Assembly (NCBI RefSeq): GCF_006475605.1
Contig: NZ_SSBC01000010.1
Location: 434,001-498,000 of the forward strand
Length of the DNA stretch: 64,000 bases
From: Asticcacaulis tiandongensis
GTDB lineage: Bacteria; Pseudomonadota; Alphaproteobacteria; Caulobacterales; Caulobacteraceae
Direction: 5' to 3'
Shown: piece after piece, positions 8,002 through 17,804 of the stretch
Layout of the letters: the number at the start of each line of letters is the position of its first letter
How positions within the stretch are numbered: the first letter of the stretch is position 1
Position numbers and translations under genes: made by a program
The notes under the pieces: generated by a model
The model's input: the letters and a program-made list of their open reading frames with translations, nothing else
What the model was told of the DNA's origin: nothing
The model's database searches: none

Positions 8002-8505
8002 ATGGCGGGTTCAGTCAACAAGGTCATTATCATTGGTAATCTGGGCCGTGACCCTGAAATCCGCACACTGAATTCCGGTGATCGCGTGGCCAATCTGACG
8101 GTGGCGACCTCTGAGCAATGGCGCGACAAGATGTCGGGCGAGCGCAAGGAAAAAACTGAATGGCACCGCGTGGTTATCTTTAATGATAGTCTGGCGAAGA
8201 TTGCCGAGCAGTACCTGCGCAAGGGCTCTACGGTCTATCTCGAAGGGTCTTTGCAGACCCGCAAATGGACAGATCAGCAAGGCGTTGAAAAGTATACGAC
8301 TGAAATCGTCCTGCAACGTTTCAACGGCAACCTGACGCTTCTGGGCGGTCGTGGTGACGGCGGTGGCGCGTCCTCCGGCGGCTATGATCAGGGCGGCGGT
8401 TACGGCGACGATTCGGGCTATGGTGCGCCGTCATCGGCAGGGCCAAAGGCACAAGGTTCCGGCCCGTCGCAGAATTTCGATCTGGATGATGAAATCCCGT
8501 TCTAG
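8002..8505 (+). CDS. ssb: Single-stranded DNA-binding protein
   Basis: Binds ssDNA during replication, recombination and repair. 167 residues: an OB fold (about 1-110) beginning [20 protein letters not shown] with [19 protein letters not shown], then a Gly-rich disordered linker, and the acidic tip DLDDEIPF that recruits SSB-interacting proteins. Start ATG has GAAGGA upstream. I saw no GTTC-N7-GTTC LexA site in the 130 bases upstream. It sits ahead of gyrA. Confidence 0.97.
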   Translation: MAGSVNKVIIIGNLGRDPEIRTLNSGDRVANLTVATSEQWRDKMSGERKEKTEWHRVVIFNDSLAKIAEQYLRKGSTVYLEGSLQTRKWTDQQGVEKYTTEIVLQRFNGNLTLLGGRGDGGGASSGGYDQGGGYGDDSGYGAPSSAGPKAQGSGPSQNFDLDDEIPF

Positions 8506-8544
8506 ATTTCAGGAAAATTTGGGATTCACGCCTAAGGGTGATAG

Positions 8545-8569
8545 GGTGGCTTCTGCATAAGGAGCCACC
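8545..8569 (+). terminator. Hairpin downstream of ssb (weak terminator)
   Basis: GGTGGCT (8545-8551) pairs with AGCCACC (8563-8569) around an 11-base loop, 40 bases after the ssb stop. Only an interrupted T-rich stretch follows, so termination may be partial. Confidence 0.4.
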
Positions 8570-8614
8570 TTGTGATTCCTTTTATCCGCATGAAAATAAA
8601 CAGAAATTGACCTG

Positions 8615-11395
8615 ATGACCGATTCTGATACTTCCGGCGTTTTACCTTCTGGCATAGCTCATATTTCGATTGAGGATGAGCTTAAGCGTTCCTATCTCGA
8701 TTACGCCATGAGCGTGATCGTATCGCGAGCCTTGCCGGATGCGCGCGATGGCCTGAAGCCCGTGCATCGGCGTATTCTGTATATGATGTCGGTGTCAGGC
8801 TATACGCCTGAAAAATCGTTTGTGAAGTGCGCCCGTCCGGTCGGTGACGTCATGGGTCGCCTGCACCCGCACGGCGATTCGGCCATCTATATGGCGCTGG
8901 TGCGCATGGCCCAGTCGTTCTCGATGGGGCTGCCGTTGATCGAGGGGCAGGGGAACTTCGGTTCGGTTGATGGCGATATGCCAGCGGCCATGCGTTATAC
9001 CGAATGTCGCCTGGCCAAGGCGGCCATGCCGCTTCTGGCGGATATTGAAAAAGATACCGTCGATTTCCAGCCGAACTATGATGGCAAGGAAGAAGAGCCG
9101 ACGGTCCTGCCGTCGCGCATCCCGAACCTGCTGGTCAATGGTGCGGGCGGTATTGCGGTCGGTATGGCGACCAATATTCCGCCGCACAATCTGGGGGAAA
9201 TCATTGACGCCTGTGTGGCGCTTATGGATAACCCCCAGATTCCGCTTGAGGAACTGCTTGAGTTCGTGCCTGGGCCGGACTTCCCGACCGGTGCTGAAAT
9301 TATCGGCCGTTCCGGTGCACGTCAGGCGCTTCTGACGGGGCGCGGCTCGGTTATCATGCGCGGCAAGGCTTCGGTGGAGACCATCCGCAAGGATCGTGAA
9401 GCCATCATCATTACTGAAATTCCCTATCAGGTGAACAAGGCAACGATGATCGAGCATATTGCCGAACTGGTGCGCGACAAGCGTATCGAAGGCATTTCCG
9501 ACATTCGTGACGAATCCGACCGTCAGGGTATGCGCGTGGTTGTTGAGCTTAAGCGCGATGCTTCGGGCGATGTGATCCTCAATCAGCTTTATCGTTACAC
9601 CCAGCTTCAGACCAGTTTTGGTGTTAATATGCTGGCGCTTGATCATGGCCGTCCACAGCAGATGGGCCTGCGCAAGCTTCTGGAACTGTTCCTCGAATTC
9701 CGTGAGGACGTGGTTTACCGTCGCACGAAGTTTGAACTCAACAAGGCCCGTGACCGCGGGCACGTCTTGGTCGGTCTGGCGATTGCCGTCGCCAATATCG
9801 ACGAAGTCATCCACATCATCCGCTCGTCCGCCGATCCGACCGAAGCGCGCGAACGTCTGACGACGCGCAACTGGCCTGCCGGTGACATGTCGCCGCTGAT
9901 CGACCTGATTGCCGATCCGCGTTCCATCGTCCTTGATGGCGGTGAAGTGCGTCTGACCGAAGAGCAGGCACGTGCCATTCTGGCGCTTACCCTGTCGCGT
10001 CTGACCGGGCTTGGGCGTGATGAAATCTTTGGGGAAGCTCGCACTCTGGCCGATGCCATTGCGGGTTATCTGGCGATCCTGTCGTCGCGTGAGCGTATTC
10101 TTGGGATCGTGCGCGATGAACTGCTTGAGGTGCGTGAACTGTTCGCCGTGCCGCGCCGCACAACCATTGTGGATGGTGAGGCTGAGCTTGAGGACGAAGA
10201 CCTGATCCCGCGTGAGGACATGGTCGTCACGGTTACCCACACCGGCTATGTCAAGCGCACGGCCTTAAGCGCCTATCGTACCCAACATCGCGGCGGTAAG
10301 GGTCGTTCGGGCATGGCGATGAAGGACGAAGATGCCATCACCGGCATCTATGCGGCGTCTACGCACCAGCCAATGCTGTTTTTCTCATCGGCGGGTAAGG
10401 CCTATAAGCTTAAGGTCTGGCGTTTGCCGCTCGGGACGCCGCAATCCAAGGGTAAGGCCTTTGTCAACCTGCTGCCGCTTGAGTCAAAAGAGACCATTAC
10501 CAATATTCTGACCCTGCCCGAAGATGAGGCGGCATGGGATAATCTGGATATTATCTTCGCTACGCGTTCCGGCGATGTGCGGCGTAACAAGCTGAGCGAC
10601 TTCGTCAATGTCAACCGGGCGGGCAAGATTGCCATGAAGCTTGAGGACGATGACGCAATTGTCGGCGTCGCCCTGTGCCGTGACGATCAGGACGTGCTTT
10701 TGTCCACAGCTTCGGGGCGCTCGATCCGCTTTGCCGTTGATGAGGTTCGCGTGTTTGCGGGCCGGAGTTCGACCGGGGTGCGTGGCGTGCGTCTGGGCGA
10801 AGGCGATACGGTCATTTCGATGGCTATTCTGCGTCGGGTCAATGCAACGCCTGCGGAACGGGCGGCCTATCTGAAACATGCGGCGGCTATGCGTGCGGCG
10901 ATCAGTGGCGAGGGCGAAGATGTTGCGGTAACCGTTGAGGATGAGGGCGATGAAGCAACTGAGGATGCCGTTCTGCCGCCTGAGCGTATAGCTGAACTGG
11001 GTGCCGCCGAAGAATTTATCCTGACCATTGCCGATACCGGTTTTGGCAAGCGGACCTCCAGCTATGATTACCGCCGCACCGGTCGGGGCGGGCAGGGGAT
11101 TGTCGCTATCGATCTTAGCAAGCGTGGTGGCAAGCTAGTGGCTTCCTTCCCTATCGACGACAGCGATCAGCTCTTGCTGGTGACCGACGGTGGCCAGCTT
11201 ATCCGCACGCCGGTCGGGCAGGTACGCATCGCCGGACGCAATACGCAGGGCGTGACGATCTTCCGCACCTCTGGCGATAAGGTGGTGTCGGTTGAGCGTC
11301 TGGCCGAAAGTGCTGAGGATGCAGCCGGTAATGAGACTGGCGAAGATAGCGACGGCAATAATACACCCGATGTGGATAACGCGCCTGAAGCCTGA
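8615..11395 (+). CDS. gyrA: DNA gyrase subunit A
   Basis: Breakage-reunion subunit of gyrase (A2B2), which introduces negative supercoils. 926 residues. The catalytic tyrosine is Tyr128 in [10 protein letters not shown]. The C-terminal pinwheel carries the GyrA box as QHRGGKG (canonical QRRGGKG). An acidic Glu/Asp-rich insertion of about 35 residues lies between blades near residues 755-795 ([20 protein letters not shown]), making the protein longer than the E. coli form (875). In the quinolone pocket, [17 protein letters not shown] has Ser89 (E. coli Ser83) but Met93 where E. coli has Asp87. The tail is acidic (about residues 895-926). Confidence 0.98.
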   Translation: MTDSDTSGVLPSGIAHISIEDELKRSYLDYAMSVIVSRALPDARDGLKPVHRRILYMMSVSGYTPEKSFVKCARPVGDVMGRLHPHGDSAIYMALVRMAQSFSMGLPLIEGQGNFGSVDGDMPAAMRYTECRLAKAAMPLLADIEKDTVDFQPNYDGKEEEPTVLPSRIPNLLVNGAGGIAVGMATNIPPHNLGEIIDACVALMDNPQIPLEELLEFVPGPDFPTGAEIIGRSGARQALLTGRGSVIMRGKASVETIRKDREAIIITEIPYQVNKATMIEHIAELVRDKRIEGISDIRDESDRQGMRVVVELKRDASGDVILNQLYRYTQLQTSFGVNMLALDHGRPQQMGLRKLLELFLEFREDVVYRRTKFELNKARDRGHVLVGLAIAVANIDEVIHIIRSSADPTEARERLTTRNWPAGDMSPLIDLIADPRSIVLDGGEVRLTEEQARAILALTLSRLTGLGRDEIFGEARTLADAIAGYLAILSSRERILGIVRDELLEVRELFAVPRRTTIVDGEAELEDEDLIPREDMVVTVTHTGYVKRTALSAYRTQHRGGKGRSGMAMKDEDAITGIYAASTHQPMLFFSSAGKAYKLKVWRLPLGTPQSKGKAFVNLLPLESKETITNILTLPEDEAAWDNLDIIFATRSGDVRRNKLSDFVNVNRAGKIAMKLEDDDAIVGVALCRDDQDVLLSTASGRSIRFAVDEVRVFAGRSSTGVRGVRLGEGDTVISMAILRRVNATPAERAAYLKHAAAMRAAISGEGEDVAVTVEDEGDEATEDAVLPPERIAELGAAEEFILTIADTGFGKRTSSYDYRRTGRGGQGIVAIDLSKRGGKLVASFPIDDSDQLLLVTDGGQLIRTPVGQVRIAGRNTQGVTIFRTSGDKVVSVERLAESAEDAAGNETGEDSDGNNTPDVDNAPEA

Positions 11396-11430
11396 TAAGG
11401 CTTTGGGGTAAAGTAAGGGGATAGCCGTTC

Positions 11431-11913
11431 ATGCGCATTGGGCTTTATCCGGGGACATTCGACCCCATCACCAATGGCCATAGCGACATTATCGGTCGTG
11501 CGGTCAAGCTGGTTGACCGTCTGGTTATCGGCGTGGCGCGAAACACGGGCAAGGCACCGGTTTTCAGCCTTGAGGAACGGGTTGAACTGATCCGTGAAAC
11601 CTGTGGCGCGCATGCCGATCGGATTGATGTTCTGCCGTTTGACAGCTTGCTAATGCACTTTGCGCAGGAGGTTGAGGCCAATGTCATTATCCGTGGCTTG
11701 CGTGCGGTGGCGGATTTCGAGTACGAGTTCCAGATGACGGCGATGAACCAGCAACTCAACCGTGAGATTGAAACGGTTTTTCTGATGGCTGATCCGCGTC
11801 ATCAGGCGATTGCGTCGCGTCTGGTCAAAGAAATAGCCCAATTGGGCGGCAATATCTCGCCATTCGTGTCACCACTGGTGGCAGAGCGGCTTTTGCTTAA
11901 GGTTGGGAAATAA
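11431..11913 (+). CDS. coaD: Phosphopantetheine adenylyltransferase
   Basis: Penultimate step of coenzyme A synthesis: transfers AMP from ATP to 4'-phosphopantetheine. 160 residues, the standard length. The nucleotidyltransferase motif YPGTFDPITNGHSDII is at the N-terminus, followed by RGLRAVADFEYEFQMTAMN and the ISS-like motif region near HQAIASRLVKEIA. It lies 35 bases after gyrA and abuts the cyclophilin gene downstream. Confidence 0.97.
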   Translation: MRIGLYPGTFDPITNGHSDIIGRAVKLVDRLVIGVARNTGKAPVFSLEERVELIRETCGAHADRIDVLPFDSLLMHFAQEVEANVIIRGLRAVADFEYEFQMTAMNQQLNREIETVFLMADPRHQAIASRLVKEIAQLGGNISPFVSPLVAERLLLKVGK

Positions 11914-11917
11914 CTGT

Positions 11918-12766
11918 ATGGCTTTCACTATGGGGATGAAGCGCACGATTTCGCGTGTGATGGTATTGGGGGCTGCCGCAGTGATGACGGCGGGTAGCGC
12001 ATTAGCCGCGGCACCCGGTTATCGGGATGCGGATGCGGAAAATACGCTGGTGATTGATACCACCAAGGGGCGCGTCATTGTTGAGATGTACCCTGAACTG
12101 GCACCGCAGCATGTGGAGCGAATGAAAACTCTGACACGTCAGGGCTTTTATGACGGCCAGATTTTTCACCGCGTCATCGAAGGCTTCATGGCCCAGACCG
12201 GAGATCCGCAAGGCACAGGTGAAGGCGGTTCCAACTTGCCTAACCTGTCGGCAGAATTCACCGTTCGTCGCGACACCAGCTTTCCGATGACGGTTGCCGC
12301 TTCGCCGCGCGGTTCGGTCGTGGGCTACCTTAAGGCCATGCCCGTTCAGACCCAGTCTGATGACCTGATGGCCATTACCAAGGATGGTAAGGTGCATGCC
12401 TGGGGCTTATATTGCCCCGGTGTTTTGGGTATGGCGCGGGCTGGTGATGTTAATTCTGCTAATAGCCAGTTTTTCCTGATGCGTAACTATAACAATGTGC
12501 TGGAACGCAAATATACGGCTTTTGGGGTGACGTTGGTGGGCCTTGATGTCGTGCGTAAGCTGAAACTCGGTGAACCGCCGGTTGATCCCGACAAGATGAC
12601 TAAGGTGCAGATTCTGGCGGATATTCCTGAAGCCGAACGCCCGAAGGTCGAGGTCATGGATACTTCGGGTACGGCGTTTAAGGCGCTGATCGATCAGAAG
12701 CGTAAAGAGAGCAGCGCGGATTTCTCCGGTTGCGATCTGTCGGTTCCGGCAAGGGTTGTCGAATAA
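11918..12766 (+). CDS. Periplasmic peptidyl-prolyl cis-trans isomerase (cyclophilin type)
   Basis: Accelerates proline isomerisation in exported proteins. 282 residues from ATG 11918. In-frame ATGs at 11930 and 11936 are alternatives, and the signal peptide reads well from MKRTISRVMVLGAAAVMTAG to ALAAAPG. The cyclophilin core has FYDGQIFHRVIEGFMAQTGDPQGTGEG and the variant active-site region NSANSQFFLMRNY. It carries an extra loop (about 140-160) compared with E. coli PpiA. It starts 4 bases after coaD and ends at a strong terminator. Confidence 0.9.
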   Translation: MAFTMGMKRTISRVMVLGAAAVMTAGSALAAAPGYRDADAENTLVIDTTKGRVIVEMYPELAPQHVERMKTLTRQGFYDGQIFHRVIEGFMAQTGDPQGTGEGGSNLPNLSAEFTVRRDTSFPMTVAASPRGSVVGYLKAMPVQTQSDDLMAITKDGKVHAWGLYCPGVLGMARAGDVNSANSQFFLMRNYNNVLERKYTAFGVTLVGLDVVRKLKLGEPPVDPDKMTKVQILADIPEAERPKVEVMDTSGTAFKALIDQKRKESSADFSGCDLSVPARVVE

Positions 12767-12770
12767 AGTA

Positions 12771-12802
12771 AAAGCCCCGTCTATCGGACGGGGCTTTTTT
12801 TT
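12771..12802. terminator. Bidirectional terminator between cyclophilin and DsbA-like genes
   Basis: AAAGCCCCGTC (12771-12781) pairs perfectly with GACGGGGCTTT (12787-12797) around a 5-base loop, with T-rich sequence on the plus strand and A-rich sequence on the other side. The minus-strand stop codon of the next gene lies at its edge (12801-12803). Confidence 0.93.
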
Positions 12803-13577
12803 ATCCTTTGGCCTTGGAGCGTTGCGTGGCCACTAGGGTTTCAATCTGCTTCATATCGGCCCCCCCCACCAGAACGCCATCGATAATAAAAGCCGGTGTG
12901 CCCGTAAGGCCCAGACTGTTACCCATTTTCAGGGTCTCGTCGATATGGCCCTGAACCTCGGCGGATTGTGATTTGGCGATGATCTCTGCCGGATTAAGTC
13001 CCACTGAGGACAGCAGGGCATTAACGTCCTCATCGGATTTCAGATCAACCGCATAGATGGCGTTATGAACCGCCTCATATTTTCCGCTGTCACGTGTCGC
13101 CAGAGCCAAGGCCGCCAGCAGGCGTGAGTTTTGGGTAATGACCGGATATTCCTTCACGACAATGCGCACATCCGGATTTTCTTTCAGAAAAGTCGCCAAT
13201 TGTGGCGCGATGCGTCGGCAGTAGCCGCACAGGTAATCCTGAAATTCGACGATGGTGATCGGTGCGTTCGGATTACCAAGAATCGGGTCTTCGGGGTGAA
13301 TCAGGACGCTTTCATTGGCCTTGTAGGCGGTCTCAAAGGCTTTGGCGGCTTCGGCTTCGTTGTGAGCCTGCAAGGCCTCGTAGCCGTCTTCAAGAACTTT
13401 TGGGCCGGACAGCACGCCACCGCGCACAATCAGGCTCTGAACCTGTGGTACGACATAAGGGGCTGCCGCCAGCACAAAGGCACTAGCAGCTAATGCCAGA
13501 GCAATATTGGTTTTGCTGAAAAAATTAGCGGTGGGCTTAGCCGATGAGATTACCGGTTCGGTCGGGGTGTCGGTCAC
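12801..13577 (-). CDS. DsbA/DsbG-like thiol-disulfide protein (thioredoxin fold, membrane-anchored)
   Basis: 258 residues. One N-terminal hydrophobic segment (about 23-45, IALALAASAFVLAAAPYVV) anchors a periplasmic thioredoxin-fold domain. The redox motif is C-G-Y-C in EFQDYLCGYCRRIAPQL, and the cis-Pro region is GLTGTPAFIIDG. The family (DsbA-like, with an N-terminal helical extension as in ScsC/BdbD-type proteins) forms or isomerises disulfides in exported proteins. The next gene in the same direction is an M48 protease, 14 bases upstream on this strand, so they are probably co-transcribed. Confidence 0.9.
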   Translation of the reverse strand: MTDTPTEPVISSAKPTANFFSKTNIALALAASAFVLAAAPYVVPQVQSLIVRGGVLSGPKVLEDGYEALQAHNEAEAAKAFETAYKANESVLIHPEDPILGNPNAPITIVEFQDYLCGYCRRIAPQLATFLKENPDVRIVVKEYPVITQNSRLLAALALATRDSGKYEAVHNAIYAVDLKSDEDVNALLSSVGLNPAEIIAKSQSAEVQGHIDETLKMGNSLGLTGTPAFIIDGVLVGGADMKQIETLVATQRSKAKG

Positions 13578-13591
13578 GATTAGTCCTGTGT

Positions 13592-14992
13592 TTATTTGCG
13601 ACGTGAGGGGGTTTCGCCATCAACCGGATCAATCCCCATCAGTGATGAGGTGGTCAGCACAATGTCACGTGCCCGACGATATTCCGGTGAATTGGTCTCA
13701 AGATTTTTCTGCGACCAGACGGCAAAAGTGCGGGCTTGCTGAATATTGCCGCGATGAAATTCGGCCTCAGCGGCCGCCAGACGCGCTTCGCCGCTCAGGC
13801 CCTGTCCGTCATAGGCCTGTGCCAGCAGGTTCCACGCGAAACTGTTGTCAGATTCGGCCTTGAGCGATTCTTTGAGGTGAAATACTGCCTTTTCCAGATT
13901 GGGGCGGTCACCCTTGGCTACCAGCGCCTGACCGAGATTAAGCTGAAGCAGCGGCGCACCGGGCATGAGCTCGACAGACCGCTGATGCGCCGGTATCGCC
14001 TGATCAATCTGACCGGTTTCGAAATATATCTGCCCCTTAAGTTCCCACAGATAGGGATTGTCCGGATAGTCAGCCAGCAGCAGATCAAGCTCGGAATGGG
14101 CTTTTTTCAGATCGGTCTGTTTGTACCAGGCAATGACGCGGGCATAACGGGCAGGGTAGGAGGTGTCGCTTTCGGGGTATTTCTGGAAGACATAGATCGG
14201 ATGTTCCAGAAAGCCTGATAGCTTCGCCTTCATGATATCGAACTGATAGATGGTTTCCGGCGTATCGACGGCATTGTAATGGGGCTGCGCCTCGACCAGT
14301 TTGCGCAGGACGCCAATCCGGTCACGTGACAGGGGGTGGCTGCGGAAATACTGATAGCGTTCGGCATTACTGAAGGTTTCGGCGTTACGGAAGCGCTCAA
14401 AGAAGGTCAGCATGCCCTTGCCCGACATGCCCGCGCGCTCCAGGGCCTTGATGCCAGCAATGTCAGCGGCAGATTCCTGCGTCTGCATGTAGCGCAGCGC
14501 GCCAAGCGTGCCAAAGGTCTGCGAACTGGCCAGCAGACCCGCACCGGCATCCGGTGCACCGGCCAGCAGGGCGATAATCCCTAGACCAAGTGATATGGCC
14601 ATGGGGGCCTTGGCCGCCTGATAGATTTCGTCCGAACGAACTGTGTGACCGGCACTCTGGTGACCGGCTTCGTGTGCGATAACGCCAAACAGTTCGTTCG
14701 GGGTTTCAGACTCAAGGATCAGGCCGGTATTCAGGCCGATAATCTGACGCGAGGTGGCAAAGGCGTTAAGCTGATTGTCGGCAATAAGCAGGAACAGCAC
14801 CTGATCAGGATTGAGGCCGGAGGCGTCGAGAATAACCTTTGTTTCGGTTTTCAGAAACAATTCGATTTCGGTGTCACGGATGATCGATTGCGCGTCAGCC
14901 TTGGGCGAAAAACTGATCAGGCCAAGCGCCATCATTGAGGCCGCCGCCAGCGGTTTAAACCTGTTTCTGATCAGATCGCCAAACGCCATCAT
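13592..14992 (-). CDS. BepA-like M48 metalloprotease with TPR repeats
   Basis: Periplasmic zinc protease that in the BepA/YfgC family degrades or assists outer membrane proteins such as LptD. 466 residues from the ATG at 14992. The longer frame to 15061 was rejected because the signal peptide (RNRFKPLAAASMMALGLISF...ADAQ) starts well from here. The zinc motif is HEAGH in FGVIAHEAGHQSAGHTV, with a third ligand likely in ESAADIAGIKALE. The C-terminal half has several TPR units (about 290-460). Neighbour of the DsbA-like gene, consistent with disulfide-dependent outer membrane protein quality control. Confidence 0.9.
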   Translation of the reverse strand: MMAFGDLIRNRFKPLAAASMMALGLISFSPKADAQSIIRDTEIELFLKTETKVILDASGLNPDQVLFLLIADNQLNAFATSRQIIGLNTGLILESETPNELFGVIAHEAGHQSAGHTVRSDEIYQAAKAPMAISLGLGIIALLAGAPDAGAGLLASSQTFGTLGALRYMQTQESAADIAGIKALERAGMSGKGMLTFFERFRNAETFSNAERYQYFRSHPLSRDRIGVLRKLVEAQPHYNAVDTPETIYQFDIMKAKLSGFLEHPIYVFQKYPESDTSYPARYARVIAWYKQTDLKKAHSELDLLLADYPDNPYLWELKGQIYFETGQIDQAIPAHQRSVELMPGAPLLQLNLGQALVAKGDRPNLEKAVFHLKESLKAESDNSFAWNLLAQAYDGQGLSGEARLAAAEAEFHRGNIQQARTFAVWSQKNLETNSPEYRRARDIVLTTSSLMGIDPVDGETPSRRK

Positions 14993-15080
14993 ATACGCCC
15001 TATGAATCCCCAATCCGCAATATATAGCGGCAACAGTGACAAATCTAAGGCCCTGAGGCAAGTCCGCTGCGCTTAATGAA

Positions 15081-15108
15081 AAAGCCTCCGGTAAAAACCG
15101 GAGGCTTT
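15081..15108 (-). terminator. Terminator of rne
   Basis: A perfect 12-bp stem, AAAGCCTCCGGT at 15081-15092 with ACCGGAGGCTTT at 15097-15108 and a 4-base loop. On the minus strand it is followed by five T residues, just after the rne stop codon. Confidence 0.88.
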
Positions 15109-15116
15109 GCAGTGGG

Positions 15117-17804
15117 TTAGCGTCGCCACCAGCCGCGCTTGGGTTTTTCCGGCGGGGTGGATATTTCGGATGGATCAGCTACAGGCGTGTCCACCGGTTC
15201 GCTCACGGTTGGTGCATAGGAGGTCACCAAAGGCTCTGCGGATACTGGTGCAGACGCTTCGATGGGCGCTTCGGCTACGGCGGCTGGTTCTGAAACCGTT
15301 TCCGCTACGGGCTCTGGGGGCTGTTCGGGCGCAACTGTTTCAGCCACAGCCACAGGTGCTTCAGCTTCTGTGTTTTCAGATGTTTCCGTCACGTCGGTTT
15401 TCTTGCGGCGCGTGCGTGTCCGGCGGGCAGGTTTGGAAATTTCTGCCTCCGTAGGTTCCGCACTTTCCGTTTTGACTTCGGGCAGCGGGGCCTCAAGTTC
15501 AACGGCTAGAGTTGCCTGTTCGGTGACGGTTTCAGCGACTGCTTCCTCAGCACCGGAACCCCTGCGACCGCGACGTGGTGGGCGTTTGCCCTTACGTGCC
15601 GGTTGATTTTGCAGACCTTCAGGCACCAGAGAGGTCGGTGACTGCGTGGCTTCACCCAGAACGGAGGCCTCAGAGGTGGTCGTGTCCGTCACCTGCGGCT
15701 TGTCTTCACCCTGAGGGGTTTCAAAACGCTTCTGGTGCTCCTCATGCGGATCGATCCACACATAGGGGTCTTCGAGCGACGGCGTGCGGGCGCGTACCCA
15801 GCCATAGGTTTCGCGCGGACGGCTGTCGAAGCCCCCACGACGACCTCCGCGACGGCCACGGCGACGTTTGCGGCCACGCGGGTCTTCGCCTTCGCTGCCG
15901 TTTTCGCCATCGTCATTGTCTGCGTCAGAGGCTTCATCGGAGGCCGTTTCGTCGGTCTTGCGCTCTTCGCGGTCGCCCCTGTCGCCGCGACGTCTGCGGC
16001 GGCGATTGCGGCGGCCATTGCGATCGCCATTGCCATTTTCAGATGACGCCTCGCTGTCGTCGCCGTCACGTTCAGAGACGGCTTCGTCTTCAACTTCCTC
16101 GTCGTCGATTTCGTCTTCTTCGATATCGGGGCCGAGATCTATAATCGGCTCAGGGCGTACCGGCGGTGTGAAATCGACCTCATCGGCATGAACCGTGCGG
16201 GTGATTTCAAATTCGGCATGGCTGAGATCCGGATCGATCTCGACATTGACCTTCAGGCCCCATTCGAGCCTGAGTTTGGCCAGATGCACCTGCTTTTCGT
16301 TCAGCACATAAAGCGCCACAGGCTGCGGCAGCTTGATGGTGATGGCGCCGGCGCCATGGGTCATGGCCTCAAGATCGATGGCACGCATGGCCGTCAAGGC
16401 AGAAGAATCGACCGAACGTACACGCCCCTGACCTTCGCAGTGCGGACAGACAACGGTTGTACCTTCAAGGAAACCGGTGCGGCGTCTCTGACGGCTGATT
16501 TCCATCAGGCCGAAGCCGGAAATCTTGCCCATCTGGATGCGGGCACGATCTTCGGACAGCGCGTCTTTCAGTTTCTTTTCGACGGCGCGGTTGTTTTTCG
16601 CCTCATCCATGTCGATGAAGTCGATGACCACCAGACCGGCCAGATCGCGCAGACGCATCTGACGGGCGGCTTCTTCGGCGGCCTCAAGGTTGGTTTTCAA
16701 AGCCGTGGCTTCGATATTTCGTTCCTTGGTCGATTTGCCGGAGTTGACGTCGATGGCCACCAGGGCTTCGGTCTGGTTGATAACCAGATAGCCGCCCGAT
16801 CTCAGGGGTACGACCGGCGAATAGATACGGTTCAGTATATCTTCGACGCCATAACGGGCAAACAGTGGCGAATTGGCCTTATAGAGCTGAATCTTCTTGG
16901 CCTGGGACGGCATGATCATGCGCATGAATTCTTTGGCCGACCGGTAACCGTCCTCGCCTTCGACCAGAACCGAATCAAAGTCCTTGTCGAACAGGTCGCG
17001 GATAGCCCGTTTGACCAGATCTTCTTCTTCGTAGATCAGCGCCGGTGCATTGGATTGCAGAGTCGTTTCGCGGATGTTTTCCCAGACGCGCAACAGATAG
17101 TCATAGTCGCGCTTGATTTCCTGCTTGGTGCGCTTGGCCCCAGCGGTACGGATAATCAGCCCCATACCCTGCGGCACCTCAAGCGACGCCGCAACGGTCT
17201 TAAGGCGCTTACGGTCACTGGAATTGGTGATCTTGCGCGAGATGCCGCCGCCACGAGCCGTATTGGGCATCAGCACGCAGTAACGACCGGCCAGCGACAT
17301 GTAGGTGGTCAGGGCCGCGCCCTTGTTGCCACGCTCTTCCTTGACGACCTGCACCAGAAGAATCTGGCGGCGCTTGATGACTTCCTGAATTTTGTAGCGC
17401 TTGATCAGGTGGGCGCGCAGGCGGCGCTCTTCGTCAGGAAGGTCGTCATGATCATCATGATCCTCTTCCTCGCCATTTTCATCGCCGTTATCCCTGGCGC
17501 TCTGATTGGCGGCAGCTTCACGGGCCAGCTCAGCCATAAGGGCTTCGCGGTCAGCGACCGGAATCTGGTAATAGTCCGGATGAATTTCATTAAAAGCGAG
17601 AAAACCGTGACGGTTTCCGCCATATTCAACAAAGGCCGCCTGAAGCGAGGGCTCCACGCGCGTTACCTTGGCCAGATATATATTGCCACGCAGTTGTTTG
17701 CGTGCGTGGCTTTCGAAATCAAATTCCTCGACGCGGGATCCGTTCAACACGATGACGCGGGTTTCTTCCGCGTGCGTCGCATCTATTAACATGGTTTTGG
17801 ACAT
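15117..17804 (-). CDS. rne: Ribonuclease E (degradosome scaffold)
   Basis: Essential endoribonuclease for mRNA decay and rRNA/tRNA processing. 895 residues. The S1 RNA-binding domain (about 35-180) is interrupted by an acidic insert (about residues 95-130, DENGEEEDHDDHDDLPDEE), an alphaproteobacterial trait. The 5' sensor and DNase-I-like domain follow, with VAIDVNSGKST and VVIDFIDMDEAKN carrying the catalytic aspartates. The zinc-link is CPHCEGQGRV. The C-terminal half is disordered with an Arg-rich RNA-binding block (NRRRRRRGDRGDREE) and acidic stretches, and ends EKPKRGWWRR, like the Caulobacter tail that binds PNPase. GAGGAGC precedes the ATG. Confidence 0.97.
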   Translation of the reverse strand: MSKTMLIDATHAEETRVIVLNGSRVEEFDFESHARKQLRGNIYLAKVTRVEPSLQAAFVEYGGNRHGFLAFNEIHPDYYQIPVADREALMAELAREAAANQSARDNGDENGEEEDHDDHDDLPDEERRLRAHLIKRYKIQEVIKRRQILLVQVVKEERGNKGAALTTYMSLAGRYCVLMPNTARGGGISRKITNSSDRKRLKTVAASLEVPQGMGLIIRTAGAKRTKQEIKRDYDYLLRVWENIRETTLQSNAPALIYEEEDLVKRAIRDLFDKDFDSVLVEGEDGYRSAKEFMRMIMPSQAKKIQLYKANSPLFARYGVEDILNRIYSPVVPLRSGGYLVINQTEALVAIDVNSGKSTKERNIEATALKTNLEAAEEAARQMRLRDLAGLVVIDFIDMDEAKNNRAVEKKLKDALSEDRARIQMGKISGFGLMEISRQRRRTGFLEGTTVVCPHCEGQGRVRSVDSSALTAMRAIDLEAMTHGAGAITIKLPQPVALYVLNEKQVHLAKLRLEWGLKVNVEIDPDLSHAEFEITRTVHADEVDFTPPVRPEPIIDLGPDIEEDEIDDEEVEDEAVSERDGDDSEASSENGNGDRNGRRNRRRRRRGDRGDREERKTDETASDEASDADNDDGENGSEGEDPRGRKRRRGRRGGRRGGFDSRPRETYGWVRARTPSLEDPYVWIDPHEEHQKRFETPQGEDKPQVTDTTTSEASVLGEATQSPTSLVPEGLQNQPARKGKRPPRRGRRGSGAEEAVAETVTEQATLAVELEAPLPEVKTESAEPTEAEISKPARRTRTRRKKTDVTETSENTEAEAPVAVAETVAPEQPPEPVAETVSEPAAVAEAPIEASAPVSAEPLVTSYAPTVSEPVDTPVADPSEISTPPEKPKRGWWRR

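Noticed and set aside
8795-10240. Long minus-strand open frame (481 codons) within gyrA
   Set aside because: It is antisense to a clearly coding gene, has no ribosome-binding context, and its translation resembles no family; it arises from codon bias.
16188-17789. Long plus-strand open frame (533 codons) opposite rne
   Set aside because: It is a shadow of the rne codon pattern; rne itself has clear domains and a ribosome-binding site.
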